A DNA stretch of 50,428 nt from Planctomycetota bacterium (GCA_013349615.1 DUZJ01000017.1:1-50428); one strand, 5' to 3'. Counted from the stretch's first letter, positions 34,696 to 42,990 are shown. The notes: generated by a model from the sequence alone, not told the origin. Numbers and translations: made by a program.

Positions 34696-35562
34696 CTATG
34701 GGGTTGACTGCTTTGTTTCCTGCTGCTTAGTTTCGCCTTCTTGCGCCGATTCTGCGGCTTTTGTTGCCGTGTCCTCGGCAGCGACAGCGGTCTCGGATTT
34801 AGCTTCATCCGCACGAGCCAGCGATGGTCTTTTTGAACGGACTCGCCTCGGCCGAGGTTTCGGTTCCTGACGAGTTGAAATCATCGTTTTGCCAATCGCC
34901 ACGGCATCACCCAGTTCGTTTAGTATCAAGTCAATCGCCCGGATGGAATCATCATTCGCCGGAATCGCCACATCCACTGTGTCAGGGTCTGAATCCGTAT
35001 CGAGAAGTCCAACCGTTGCAATCCCCAGCTTTCGGGCCTCACACAGAGCAAGATATTCCTTCTTCGCGTCAACCACTACAACAGCGCCCGGCAGCCGAGA
35101 CATTTTGCGAATGCCGTCCAGATTACTTTTTATCTTTCGCATCTCGCGTTTCATTCTCGAGGCCTGCTTCTTGCTCTCACTCTCAAGTGTTCCATCCTCT
35201 TGCATAGCTTCCAGCTGCTCCAGTCTTTGCAGTCGGGAGCGTATGGTTCTAAAGTTGGTAAGCATCCCGCCGAGCCACCGCTCTGAGACATAATACATCC
35301 CGCACTTGTCCGCAACCGCCTCAACGGCTTTTTGAGCCTGCCGCTTCGTGCCTACGAAAACAACATCTTTGCCCGAAGAAACAACCTCGGCAAGAAGCTT
35401 TCTGGCTATCAGCAGGCCTTTTAAGGTCTTTTTTACATCAATAATATGAATATTGCCGCGCTTTGCGAAAATAAACTGGGCCATTTTGGGATTCCATCTG
35501 CTCACGCTGTGCCCAAAATGCACCCCTGCGTTAATCAGCTCACGAGCCAGCTCTTTAGTCAC
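34696..35562 (-). CDS. rpsB: 30S ribosomal protein S2
   Basis: S2 binds the small subunit near the head-body junction. The 288 residues contain VTKELARELINAGVHFGH at the start (in part LINAGVHFGHSVSRWNPKM), YVSERWLGGMLTNFRTIRS, VVVDAKKEYLALCEARKLG (in part) and GLLDTDSDPD. About 45 residues after the usual end form an Ala/Glu/Thr-rich acidic tail (SLARADEAKSE, ESAQEGETKQQ), typical of some planctomycete S2 proteins. The GTG at 35562 is chosen because ggagg lies 5 bases before it; an upstream in-frame start at 35604 would add residues not found in the family. Confidence 0.96.
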   Translation of the reverse strand: MTKELARELINAGVHFGHSVSRWNPKMAQFIFAKRGNIHIIDVKKTLKGLLIARKLLAEVVSSGKDVVFVGTKRQAQKAVEAVADKCGMYYVSERWLGGMLTNFRTIRSRLQRLEQLEAMQEDGTLESESKKQASRMKREMRKIKSNLDGIRKMSRLPGAVVVVDAKKEYLALCEARKLGIATVGLLDTDSDPDTVDVAIPANDDSIRAIDLILNELGDAVAIGKTMISTRQEPKPRPRRVRSKRPSLARADEAKSETAVAAEDTATKAAESAQEGETKQQETKQSTP

Positions 35563-35625
35563 AAAAGCCTCCAAACACTTTAGAAATATTCTCTTGTCCG
35601 CCACATACGGACAGCCGAACCAAGA

Positions 35626-35654
35626 AACCTAATGCAAACCGTATGATATGTCAA
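35626..35654 (-). promoter_or_regulatory. Putative promoter of the rpsB operon
   Basis: On the minus strand TTGACA (35654-35649), a 17-base spacer and TAGGTT (35631-35626) lie about 65 bases before the GTG of rpsB. A second TTGACA (35667-35662) stands 13 bases upstream of the first. The -10 box is weak, so the exact start is uncertain. Confidence 0.4.
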
Positions 35655-35840
35655 GGATTTCTGTCAAGAATTTTTGCCAAATCTAACGTTGTACGATATT
35701 CGGTCAATGTTACGTTTGCAGCTTATTTGCAGCCGGGTGTGCTTCGTGCCGAGCAATATTTGCATTGGCATTGTGTATTGCTTGATGCCGGACGCGGCAG
35801 ACAGCTTATCGGCCTGTTCCAGGATTTTTCCACAATTTCT

Positions 35841-35869
35841 TTGACAATGGGCCGCAAGGAATATATAAT
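35841..35869 (+). promoter_or_regulatory. Perfect consensus sigma70 promoter
   Basis: TTGACA (35841-35846), 17 bases, then TATAAT (35864-35869): all 12 consensus positions match. It drives the beta-helix gene at 36011 after a leader of about 135 bases, which suggests strong expression. Confidence 0.85.
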
Positions 35870-35904
35870 AGTATTGTTTTCAGCGGTTTCTGGGAGCAGC
35901 AGTG

Positions 35905-36000
35905 ATGAAAAAAGGTAACTTTATTAACTCGATTCCGCGATATTTTACGAGCAGGTATCGTTGCGCACAGGGTGCGCCGGCGAACTTAACAGTTTTTTGA
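35905..36000 (+). CDS. Possible 31-residue leader peptide before the beta-helix gene
   Basis: An ATG at 35905 opens a 31-codon frame that begins MKKGNFINSIPRYFTSRYR and ends at a TGA 10 bases before the next gene. A purine-rich stretch (gggagcag) precedes it. It lies in the leader of the strong promoter. No family is recognised, and it may be chance. Confidence 0.3.
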   Translation: MKKGNFINSIPRYFTSRYRCAQGAPANLTVF

Positions 36001-36010
36001 AAGGAAAAAA

Positions 36011-37423
36011 ATGAAAACGAGACAGAAAAGAAGAACAGTTGTAGTGGGTGTGTTGGTTTTAGCTGGGACGTTTATGTTCTCGCTGTTCGCCGCAGGCGGG
36101 AATTTGGAGCCGATTGGTCCGCCGGGGCCGACGATGAAGACGCTGACTGAGGTCGAGCCGAGAATACCAGTGCAGTCGCTGTCCGGGGACGCCAATTCGC
36201 TGTACGTCATCAGTCAACCGGGCTCGTATTATCTTACAGGTAACATCACGGGCGAGCCGAATAAGGGCGGCATCATGATAGCCGCTAACAATGTTACTGT
36301 GGACTTGATGGGCTTCGGTCTTATCGGTGTGCCCTGTTCCGGGCGGGGCATCGTGAAGGAGATTGATCAGGCGAGTCCTCACTTGCATTCTTACCCTATC
36401 AGGATCCGCAACGGCACCATCTGCAACTGGGGCGGTGACGGTATATACTTTGAGGAAATTAAAGTTACATACAATGGCGGCAGCGGCGGGGGTACCTCTG
36501 GTGAGCTTCCTCCGAAGATCCTGATGCCGTGCCATTTTTATTTGGAAGGGGTGTCGGTACATAACAATGGCAGCGACGGTATACGCGTGCACAACGCTCT
36601 CGCGCAAATGGAGGATGTGTCCTTCTGCAACAACGGCGGCAGCGGCGTGAACGCCTACAATGCGTACCTGACCATCGAGGGGATTGACGCGCATAAGAAT
36701 GACGGCCACGGTCTGTGCGTCGATGGCAATAGCTGCTGCCACATGGAAGATGTGTCTTTCACCTACAACGGCGGTGACGGAATGCACATTCTCGGCATGA
36801 TGACCAACGTGGACGCGTATAGTGGTTATGCCAGTCACAACGGCGGCAACGGGATGTATGTCAACGCACAGGGCGAAGCCTGTGTTCGTATGAAGGATAT
36901 GTCCTTCGCCGACAACAACGACCATGGTGTCTTTATGCTTTATGGCATGTTGGATGCATTCGGTGTTCTTGCCCCACACAACGGCGGCGGCGGCATCATC
37001 ATCCAGGGTAGCGGCAATCTTAACCGATGTACCGTGGTCGGCAATGGCGGCAGTGGAATCGAGGCAGGCGCCGGCAGTACGGTCCGCAACTGCACAGCTC
37101 GTGGCAATACCGGCGACGGCATAGTTATCTCGAGCAAATGCCGGGTGGTGGGCAACACCTGCGAAAGTAACGGTGTTGGCGCAATCGGCACAACTAATCC
37201 GGCTGGCATTCGTGCCACCGGCAGCGCAAATCGCGTCGAGGCCAATCACGTTATCGGCAACAATATTGGAATCGATGTTGACGCAGCGGGCAACCTGATT
37301 ATTAAGAACAGCGCTCAGGGTAATAGCACCAACTATGACATCGCCTTGGGCAATACTGCGGGCCCCACCCTCGGTACCGGTGACATTGTCAGCGATAATC
37401 CGCACGCTAATTACGAATTTTAA
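36011..37423 (+). CDS. Secreted right-handed parallel beta-helix protein
   Basis: This 470-residue protein has a signal peptide (VVVGVLVLAGTFMFSLFAAG) and then a start region seen in many planctomycete surface proteins (IPVQSLSGDANSLYVISQPG, then YYLTGNITGE and NNVTVDLMGFGLIG). The rest is a chain of short repeats with N-G-G-D/S-G (NNGSDGIRVHNA, NNGGSGVNAYNA, YNGGDGMHILGM, HNGGNGMYVNAQG), the coils of a pectate-lyase-like beta-helix. It may bind or cleave polysaccharide; no catalytic set is evident. The ribosome site gaaagg precedes the ATG. The next gene begins just after its stop. Confidence 0.85.
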   Translation: MKTRQKRRTVVVGVLVLAGTFMFSLFAAGGNLEPIGPPGPTMKTLTEVEPRIPVQSLSGDANSLYVISQPGSYYLTGNITGEPNKGGIMIAANNVTVDLMGFGLIGVPCSGRGIVKEIDQASPHLHSYPIRIRNGTICNWGGDGIYFEEIKVTYNGGSGGGTSGELPPKILMPCHFYLEGVSVHNNGSDGIRVHNALAQMEDVSFCNNGGSGVNAYNAYLTIEGIDAHKNDGHGLCVDGNSCCHMEDVSFTYNGGDGMHILGMMTNVDAYSGYASHNGGNGMYVNAQGEACVRMKDMSFADNNDHGVFMLYGMLDAFGVLAPHNGGGGIIIQGSGNLNRCTVVGNGGSGIEAGAGSTVRNCTARGNTGDGIVISSKCRVVGNTCESNGVGAIGTTNPAGIRATGSANRVEANHVIGNNIGIDVDAAGNLIIKNSAQGNSTNYDIALGNTAGPTLGTGDIVSDNPHANYEF

Positions 37424-37443
37424 TGGTCGAGAAGGAGAACACG

Positions 37444-38097
37444 ATGAATCGTAAACATATATCAGGAGCCGTTGGTCTGATGGCCATATTGACATTCTGT
37501 GCAACTTTTCTCTATGCCGAGAATATCGACCCTTATGATGATGATTCACAATATGCCTACGGTGAAAATGTCGGCTGGCTGAATTTCGAGCCGGATATGC
37601 TCACGGCTAATGTAGGAGCAACGGTAAGTGATGAAAAGTTGGCTGGCTATATCTGGGCGGAAAATATCGGCTGGATAAATCTTGGCCCAAATTTCGGCGG
37701 CGTTACGAACGATGGAACGGGGCTTCTATCAGGTTATGGCTGGGGTGAAAACGTCGGCTGGATTAGCTTCAATCCAAAGGTCCCCGGTGACCCGGAACAC
37801 TATGGGGTTACTATCGACCACGAGGGCAACTTCGATGGCTGGGCCTGGGGCGAAAATATCGGCTGGATACATTTGGCGTCCAGCGCACCTCTGGCCTACA
37901 AGGTTCAAACGTCCTGGATTACAAGCTGTGTGGTTGATTTTGATGATTTGGGAAGGTTTTGCGACCTTTGGCTGCAAACCGGCCCCGGATTAAAAGCTGA
38001 CTTTGACGGCAGCGATGAGGTTGACTTCAAAGATTACGGCACGGTCGCCGAACTGTGGCTCAGACTATGCCCGGCCGGCTGGCCCTTGAAAGACTGA
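37444..38097 (+). CDS. Secreted ENxGWI-repeat protein with dockerin-like C-terminus
   Basis: This 217-residue protein has a signal peptide (GLMAILTFCATFLYA), then four copies of a motif spaced 35-45 residues apart: YGENVGWLNF, WAENIGWINL, WGENVGWISF and WGENIGWIHL. The C-terminal 60 residues (VDFDDLGRFCDLWLQ, then DFDGSDEVDFKDYGTVAELW) form two calcium-loop-like halves as in dockerins and end in CPAGWPLKD, a tail frequent in Sedimentisphaerales-type genomes. It is likely a surface or matrix protein. The ATG at 37444 is chosen because aaggag precedes it. It is co-transcribed with the beta-helix gene. Confidence 0.75.
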   Translation: MNRKHISGAVGLMAILTFCATFLYAENIDPYDDDSQYAYGENVGWLNFEPDMLTANVGATVSDEKLAGYIWAENIGWINLGPNFGGVTNDGTGLLSGYGWGENVGWISFNPKVPGDPEHYGVTIDHEGNFDGWAWGENIGWIHLASSAPLAYKVQTSWITSCVVDFDDLGRFCDLWLQTGPGLKADFDGSDEVDFKDYGTVAELWLRLCPAGWPLKD

Positions 38098-38160
38098 TTG
38101 TTATAAGGCACAGCGAAAAAAGGCTGCTCGTATCTCGTGGTTCGATTCGCGATTTACGAA

Positions 38161-38592
38161 CTAATACCAGACGGTAATTATAATGTTAGGCTCGGTCTTT
38201 TTGGCCTGGATCATACCTGTAACTGTATTGGTTCGTCTTATCGTAAGACCCGGGTTGTCTTTTAGCCATTTTGTGATTTGCTCATCAAGAAAGTCCAGAG
38301 CGCCGGGGTGCAGTTTTGTGAAGAAGGTCTTTACGCCCGTGATTCGGTTAGTGGAAACAACTTTTTCCACCACCTTTTTTAATGCCGGCTTTGGCACCTC
38401 AATCTTAGGCGTCTCAATCTTCGGCGCCTGCGCCGTGCCGCCACCGCCTAAGCTCAAAGGCGAATGTGATACACTCGAATCGCTCGTCTCGTCATCATCG
38501 AAGGGAATCGGCTGATCAAGGTCCTCGTCAAAGGGGATTGGCTGTTCGAGATTTGCGTTGCTGGAAAAGTTACTATTATCGAAATTATCCAT
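38161..38592 (-). CDS. Protein of unknown function with acidic repeats (143 aa)
   Basis: I do not recognise a family. The first 45 residues are acidic and contain a doubled motif (LEQPIPFDED and LDQPIPFDDD). A proline/lysine linker with two similar blocks (PKIETPKIEVPKP) leads to a folded C-terminal part (RITGVKTFFTKLHPGALDFL and LKDNPGLTIRRTNTVTGMI). The end (NIIITVWY) looks like a beta strand. No signal peptide is seen. The ribosome site gaaggaagg stands before the ATG. It lies downstream of the secretin gene on the same strand. Confidence 0.6.
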   Translation of the reverse strand: MDNFDNSNFSSNANLEQPIPFDEDLDQPIPFDDDETSDSSVSHSPLSLGGGGTAQAPKIETPKIEVPKPALKKVVEKVVSTNRITGVKTFFTKLHPGALDFLDEQITKWLKDNPGLTIRRTNTVTGMIQAKKTEPNIIITVWY

Positions 38593-38660
38593 GATACCTT
38601 CCTTCTTCTAAAATGATACTTTAATGATAATACTTAGATATGACAGGGACGCCATTTTGT

Positions 38661-38702
38661 CCCGCACCAATCGAGCTTAGGCCTGCACCTAATTGGTGCG
38701 GG
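38661..38702. repeat. Inverted repeat cccgcaccaat / attggtgcggg
   Basis: Perfect 11-bp arms with a 20-base loop, extended outward by tttgt and acaaa with a bulge. It lies between the secretin gene and the next minus-strand gene and may act as a transcript end or be a REP-like unit. Confidence 0.55.
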
Positions 38703-38756
38703 GTCACAAAATTGGAACTCACACAGCTAACTGCCGGACGAAAATAACGGCTGCAT

Positions 38757-41186
38757 TTAGCCGGACAGCTCATTTGTTTTATTTTGTCCTTTTTTAGGCC
38801 TTTTTGGCTTCCACTTCGGCTGTTTCTGCTTATTCCTTTGCCTCCTCTCTGTTTCAACTGCCTCTCTTTTGGCTCTTGCCTTTTTAGCAGCTTCTTCTTT
38901 GCGTTTTTTAGCCCTTGCTTTTGGCTTCTCAGCTTCAACCCTGTCTTTTTTTGCCTTACCTTTTTTTTGGTTTTTCTCAGCCCTGGTCTTTGTTTTTCCA
39001 GCTTCTTTGGCCTCTTCCGCGGCCTTGGCCTTGGCGTCAGCTTTAGCTTTGGCTTTTTCGGCAACCTTGGCCTTTGCTTCGGCTTCTTCCTTGGCTTTTT
39101 CCGCTTCAGCCATTAGCCTTTGTGCATCAGCTCTGGCTTTTTCGGCTTCGGCCTTTAGCTTCTCAGCCCCCTCTTTGGGCTTTTCAGCAGTTTCCTGTTT
39201 AGCCCTTGCCTCAGCTTTGGCAGTTGCCTTTTCTGCATCAGCTTTTGCTTTTTGGGCTTCGGCCGCTAACTTTTCCGCTTCGGCTTTGGTTGTTGCTGCA
39301 TCGGCCCTTGCCTTTTCTGCCTCAGTTTTTGCTTTTTCGGCTTCGGCCGCTAACTTTTCCGCTTCGGCTTTGGTTGTTGCTGCATCGACCGTTGCCTTTT
39401 CTGCCTCAGCTTTTGCTATTTCGGCTTCGGCCGTTGCCTTTTGCGCATCGGCTTTGGCTTTTTCGACTTCAGCCGTTGCCTTTTGTGCATCGGCTTTTGC
39501 TATTTCGGCTTCGGCCTTTAGCTTTTCAGTCTCGGCTGTTAATTTTGCTATTTGGGCCTGTGCCTGCTTCTCAACGGCAGAAGATTTTTCTGTGGCTATT
39601 TTGGCTTCAGCCACTGCTTTTTCGGTTTCGGCTTTTGCCTGCTTCTCGGTGGCAGCAGCTTTTTCTGTGGCTATTTTGGCAACAGCCTTTGCTTTTTCGG
39701 CTTCAATTTTTGCCTGCTGTTCGGCGGCGGTGGCTTTTTCGGTTTCTGTTGTTGCCTTTTGGGCATCGGCTTCTGCCTTCCTGGCTTGCTCCTCTGCTTC
39801 CCTGGTAGCGGCCCGGGCCTCTGCTTTTTCTGCCTCGGCCTCAAGGCGTGTTTGCTCAGCCTCCTGCATTATTTCCTGCACACCCGTTTTACTGGTTCCC
39901 TGCTTTCTTTCGACCTCTTCCATCATTTCTTTGTTTGGGATACCACCGGTGGAGAAGCTTGGTGTTAATATGAATATTGTCTCAACAGCCCTCTCTTCAA
40001 AATCTCTGCCGGAGAACAGGATGCCGAGAATGGGTATGTCTTTTAAGAATGGGATGCCGCGGACGACGTCGCGCCTCTCGGTTTTTCTAAGACCACCTAT
40101 TATCAGGCTCTCGCCAGGCCTGATGCGATTTTCTGCGTTTTGGATTTCTTTTTTGGTAACGATGTTTATCTGCTTTATGCCCTCGGGCGTGAGCTTTGAC
40201 CCGAGCATGATTTTTGTTTCCAGGCCTATGTAACCATCTGCAAAGACGTGCGGAGTGATTTGAAGCGAGTCGATTACATCTGCCCATTCGGTTTTGGTGG
40301 TAAAAAACTCGGACTGCGCGCTGTGAAGGTATGTCTTATCGACCGGCACTCTCTGACTTGACGATATCTTTGCCATTTTGCCGTTGACGACTTCAAGTGA
40401 GGGATGCATCAGGATTTTCAGATAACCGTGCGACTCCAGCAGGTCCACCAGAGACAGGAACTTATGGTCCTTGCTCAAATATCCGACTTTAAGACCCATT
40501 CTGGCGCGAGCAAGCTCTCTGAGCGAAGCGCCGGGGAAAGCGGCGATCGTAGCACCGTCCTCTACCAGTTCCATAATAGCTTCCCCAAAAGGTCTGCCTG
40601 CAGGTCCGGCCCAGATACTCTCGCCGAGTAAGTTTTCAATTTCCAGAGTGGTTTCCCAGTCCAATGTCTTGTCCGCATAGATCTCGGAAATAAGGCAATC
40701 TATTTTGACCTGAATCGGTGGGATATCGACATGTTCTAACAACTCAAGTACGGCATCGACATCGTTCCGGGTTGGGCATCTTACTATCAACTGATTGGTA
40801 GCAGCGACGCTGCTGACGGTGTAGTCCTTGACGGCAGTTGATTTACCCTTTGCGTTAAAAACCAGCGTCGCAAACTGCTTATGGACAACAGCTTCCAGCT
40901 CGGGGGAGGTGAGGTGCCGGCAAAAGTAGAATAGTTTGAACTCCGATACTCCACCGACTATTTGTTCGCGGATTATGGGTGGCCCTGTGTAGACACTGGG
41001 CATAGGAATATTGGCCTCTGGGGTAGTTTGGATTTTGCCCAAATCATCGAGAATGCTATTGGATTCCCTGCCGGCGGTTTTATAGGGTACAAAGTCCCCG
41101 CATCCTCCAATCCAAAGCGTAACCACTACAGCCAAAGCCACGATTAAAATTTGGCTGCGGCTAAATTTTTGGCCGCTTCTGCGCAT
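38757..41186 (-). CDS. Secretin-domain lipoprotein with ~380-residue coiled-coil tail
   Basis: This 809-residue protein starts with a lipoprotein signal (lipobox IGGC, C29). Residues ~60-140 form an N-domain like those of GspD/PilQ (YTVSSVAATNQLIVRCPT), and residues ~150-415 form a secretin core that ends in GESLIIGGLRKTERRDVVRG, FLKDIPILGILFSGR and TIFILTPSF, all diagnostic. Then comes a very long Ala/Lys/Glu tail of 11- and 14-residue repeats (AEAEKAKADAQKATAEVEKA and similar) and a basic end (KRPKKGQNKTNE). No other type II secretion or pilus gene is nearby. The tail is coded by repetitive DNA (39100-39800), and its length may vary between strains. Confidence 0.82.
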   Translation of the reverse strand: MRRSGQKFSRSQILIVALAVVVTLWIGGCGDFVPYKTAGRESNSILDDLGKIQTTPEANIPMPSVYTGPPIIREQIVGGVSEFKLFYFCRHLTSPELEAVVHKQFATLVFNAKGKSTAVKDYTVSSVAATNQLIVRCPTRNDVDAVLELLEHVDIPPIQVKIDCLISEIYADKTLDWETTLEIENLLGESIWAGPAGRPFGEAIMELVEDGATIAAFPGASLRELARARMGLKVGYLSKDHKFLSLVDLLESHGYLKILMHPSLEVVNGKMAKISSSQRVPVDKTYLHSAQSEFFTTKTEWADVIDSLQITPHVFADGYIGLETKIMLGSKLTPEGIKQINIVTKKEIQNAENRIRPGESLIIGGLRKTERRDVVRGIPFLKDIPILGILFSGRDFEERAVETIFILTPSFSTGGIPNKEMMEEVERKQGTSKTGVQEIMQEAEQTRLEAEAEKAEARAATREAEEQARKAEADAQKATTETEKATAAEQQAKIEAEKAKAVAKIATEKAAATEKQAKAETEKAVAEAKIATEKSSAVEKQAQAQIAKLTAETEKLKAEAEIAKADAQKATAEVEKAKADAQKATAEAEIAKAEAEKATVDAATTKAEAEKLAAEAEKAKTEAEKARADAATTKAEAEKLAAEAQKAKADAEKATAKAEARAKQETAEKPKEGAEKLKAEAEKARADAQRLMAEAEKAKEEAEAKAKVAEKAKAKADAKAKAAEEAKEAGKTKTRAEKNQKKGKAKKDRVEAEKPKARAKKRKEEAAKKARAKREAVETERRQRNKQKQPKWKPKRPKKGQNKTNELSG

Positions 41187-41405
41187 AATTAAAGCCTCGA
41201 CGCTGCTAACCCGCGTCTGATAGGCAGTACACTGCTATTCTAAGTTCTTCTACCGTACATAAATAAGGACGATAGACTAAGTTATTATATTGCACATTTC
41301 TTTATCGTCAAGCATATTCCAATAAAATTAGCCAAAAAAAACGCTTTATTTTTACCTAAATTAACATTAGACCAACCCGCGTTTTTGTGCTATTTTTATC
41401 GGATT

Positions 41406-42887
41406 ATGGCGAAAAAAAAGCAAAATAGTGCAATTATTGGCTTTGTGGCACTGGGCTGTCCTAAAAATATTGTCGATAGTGAAAAAATGTTGGCCGAAAT
41501 CGCCCAGGCCGGTTTTCTGATAACCGCAGACCCTGATAATGCTGATGTCGTTGTCATCAATACCTGTGGCTTTATCGCCCCCGCCAGAGCCGAAGCGCTC
41601 GAAGCGATAAAGCACGCTGTCGACTGCAAACTCAACGGTACCGTAAAAAAAGTGATTGTTGCCGGCTGTCTTTCAGAAAGATTAGGCCGGCAGCTTTTCA
41701 ACCAGACTGATGGAATCGATGCCATTGTCGGCCTTGGCCAGAGGGACAACATTGCCCGCATTATCAAAAAGACTATCCACTCTACTCAGCCGACCGCTTA
41801 CCTGGCTCAATCGCCGCACACAGTCAGTGATGACAGAGCCAGGCTGCTCATTACCCCCCGTCATTGGGCGTACATGAGAATCAGCGAGGGCTGCAATCAT
41901 AAATGCTCTTTCTGCACCATACCTGCAATCAGAGGTTCGTTTAGAAGTAAGCCTGAAGAGCTCGTTCTGGCTGAGGCCGCCGAATTGGTTTCAGCGGGAG
42001 CAGTCGAATTAAGCATAATCGCGCAGGACACGACATACTACGGCCGTGATTTGAAAATGGAAAACGGGCTCAGCGAGCTTGTAAGAAAACTCGAACAGAT
42101 TGCCGAGCTGGTGTGGGTTCGATTGATGTATCTATACCCGGCAGGAATTGATGAGAAGTTAATCGAAACTATTGCAAAAAGCGAAAAAGTCGTTCACTAT
42201 CTTGATATTCCAATCCAGCACGTAAACAATGAAATCTTAACGGCTTGCCGCCGGCCTGATACGAAAGACAGGCTCCGGCGACTGATTGAAAACTTGCGCC
42301 GGAGTATCCCCGATGTTGTGCTGCGAACAACCGTGATTGTCGGCTTACCCGGCGAAAACGACCAACAGTTCGATGAGCTTCTGGACTTTATCAAGTGGGC
42401 CGAATTCGATGCACTCGGCTGCTTCAAATTCTATCCCGAATCCGGAACCCTCGCCGCCGAAATGCCTGCTCAAGTAGCTGACAAGCTAAAGCGGCAGCGT
42501 CTCGACGAGATGATGCTCACCCAGCAGGAAATCGCCTTTGCCAAAAACAAAAACAGAATCGGCAGCAAACTTACCTGCCTGGTTGACTCTGTTGACCCCT
42601 TTAGAAGTAAGCCTCGTAAGACAAACGAAAACTTACGGGCCCCGTTAGAAATTCCAAAGAGGCTAAGAATATCCGAAAGAAAGCGAAGATTTCTAACGGG
42701 GCAGGCTAATACGCCGACTTCTAACGGGGTTGATAGTGAAGGCACTGGCCACGGACGCTTTTATGGCCAGGCGCCCGATATCGACAGCATCTGCATTATA
42801 AAAAATTGCTCAGCAGGCCGAGGACAATTCATCGAAACAAGGATTGTTGGCACAAAAGACTACGACTTGCTCGTTCAGCAAATTTAG
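41406..42887 (+). CDS. rimO: Ribosomal protein S12 methylthiotransferase RimO
   Basis: RimO is a radical-SAM enzyme that adds a methylthio group to an aspartate of ribosomal protein S12. The N-terminal cluster cysteines lie in LGCPKNIVDSE, INTCGF and AGCLSERLG; the radical-SAM cluster is SEGCNHKCSFCTIPAIRG. The C-terminal TRAM domain (GRFYGQAPDIDSICII) is interrupted by a 46-codon in-frame insert (residues ~398-443) that is a palindromic DNA element; without it the protein would be about 447 residues, the usual length. The ATG at 41406 is chosen because MAKKKQNSAIIGFVALGCPK aligns with the family; an upstream GTG at 41385 is possible. Confidence 0.94.
   Translation: MAKKKQNSAIIGFVALGCPKNIVDSEKMLAEIAQAGFLITADPDNADVVVINTCGFIAPARAEALEAIKHAVDCKLNGTVKKVIVAGCLSERLGRQLFNQTDGIDAIVGLGQRDNIARIIKKTIHSTQPTAYLAQSPHTVSDDRARLLITPRHWAYMRISEGCNHKCSFCTIPAIRGSFRSKPEELVLAEAAELVSAGAVELSIIAQDTTYYGRDLKMENGLSELVRKLEQIAELVWVRLMYLYPAGIDEKLIETIAKSEKVVHYLDIPIQHVNNEILTACRRPDTKDRLRRLIENLRRSIPDVVLRTTVIVGLPGENDQQFDELLDFIKWAEFDALGCFKFYPESGTLAAEMPAQVADKLKRQRLDEMMLTQQEIAFAKNKNRIGSKLTCLVDSVDPFRSKPRKTNENLRAPLEIPKRLRISERKRRFLTGQANTPTSNGVDSEGTGHGRFYGQAPDIDSICIIKNCSAGRGQFIETRIVGTKDYDLLVQQI
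42591..42733. repeat. In-frame nested palindromic element inside rimO, with 5-bp flanking repeats
   Basis: Outer arms acccctttagaagt (42595-42608) and acttctaacggggt (42717-42730) enclose inner arms gccccgttagaaat and atttctaacggggc (about 42640-42700), and a small stem cgtaag/cttacg lies between the left arms. The direct repeat gttga flanks the unit (42591-42595 and 42729-42733), 138 bases apart, which is 46 codons. No stop occurs in the frame used. The nesting suggests one copy inserted into another. Confidence 0.85.
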
Positions 42888-42901
42888 TATTAAATTATGT
42901 C

Positions 42902-42982
42902 TAAACCAGAAGTAAGCACCGTTAGAATTTTTCCTTTTTGGGCCATATTATTACTTGTTATAGAATTTCTAACGGGGTAAAC
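42902..42982. repeat. Palindromic element between rimO and pgsA, with 5-bp flanking repeats
   Basis: Arms ccgttagaattttt and gaatttctaacggggt form a hairpin of about 55 bp that matches the metX copy in length and in the T-run/ggg next to the left arm. The direct repeat taaac flanks it (42902-42906 and 42978-42982). The bases agaagtaagc left of the hairpin also occur in the rimO copy. Confidence 0.8.
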
Positions 42983-42990
42983 TTGCTGCT

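Noticed and set aside
35643-35918. 91-codon plus-strand frame before the beta-helix gene
   Set aside because: It overlaps the -35/-10 boxes of the perfect promoter and the rpsB promoter region, and shows no family features.
36059-37549. 496-codon minus-strand open frame
   Set aside because: It is antisense to the beta-helix gene, whose Gly/Asn-rich repeats leave the other strand free of stops. It has no ribosome site or family features.
39200-39500. Regularly spaced repeats that might suggest a CRISPR array
   Set aside because: The repeats are codons of the secretin tail (Ala/Lys/Glu), without unique spacers, and no cas gene is in the window.
38869-40233. 454-codon plus-strand open frame
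   Set aside because: It is the antisense of the secretin coiled-coil tail. The GC-biased repeat codons there leave the opposite strand open, and the product is a Phe/Ala/Ser-rich repeat with no family features.
41944-42615. 15-base match tttagaagtaagcct in rimO at about 41940 and 42600
   Set aside because: The first copy encodes the conserved FRSKPEE of RimO and the second lies in the palindromic insert. It may be chance or a capture event; evidence is too thin to claim duplication.
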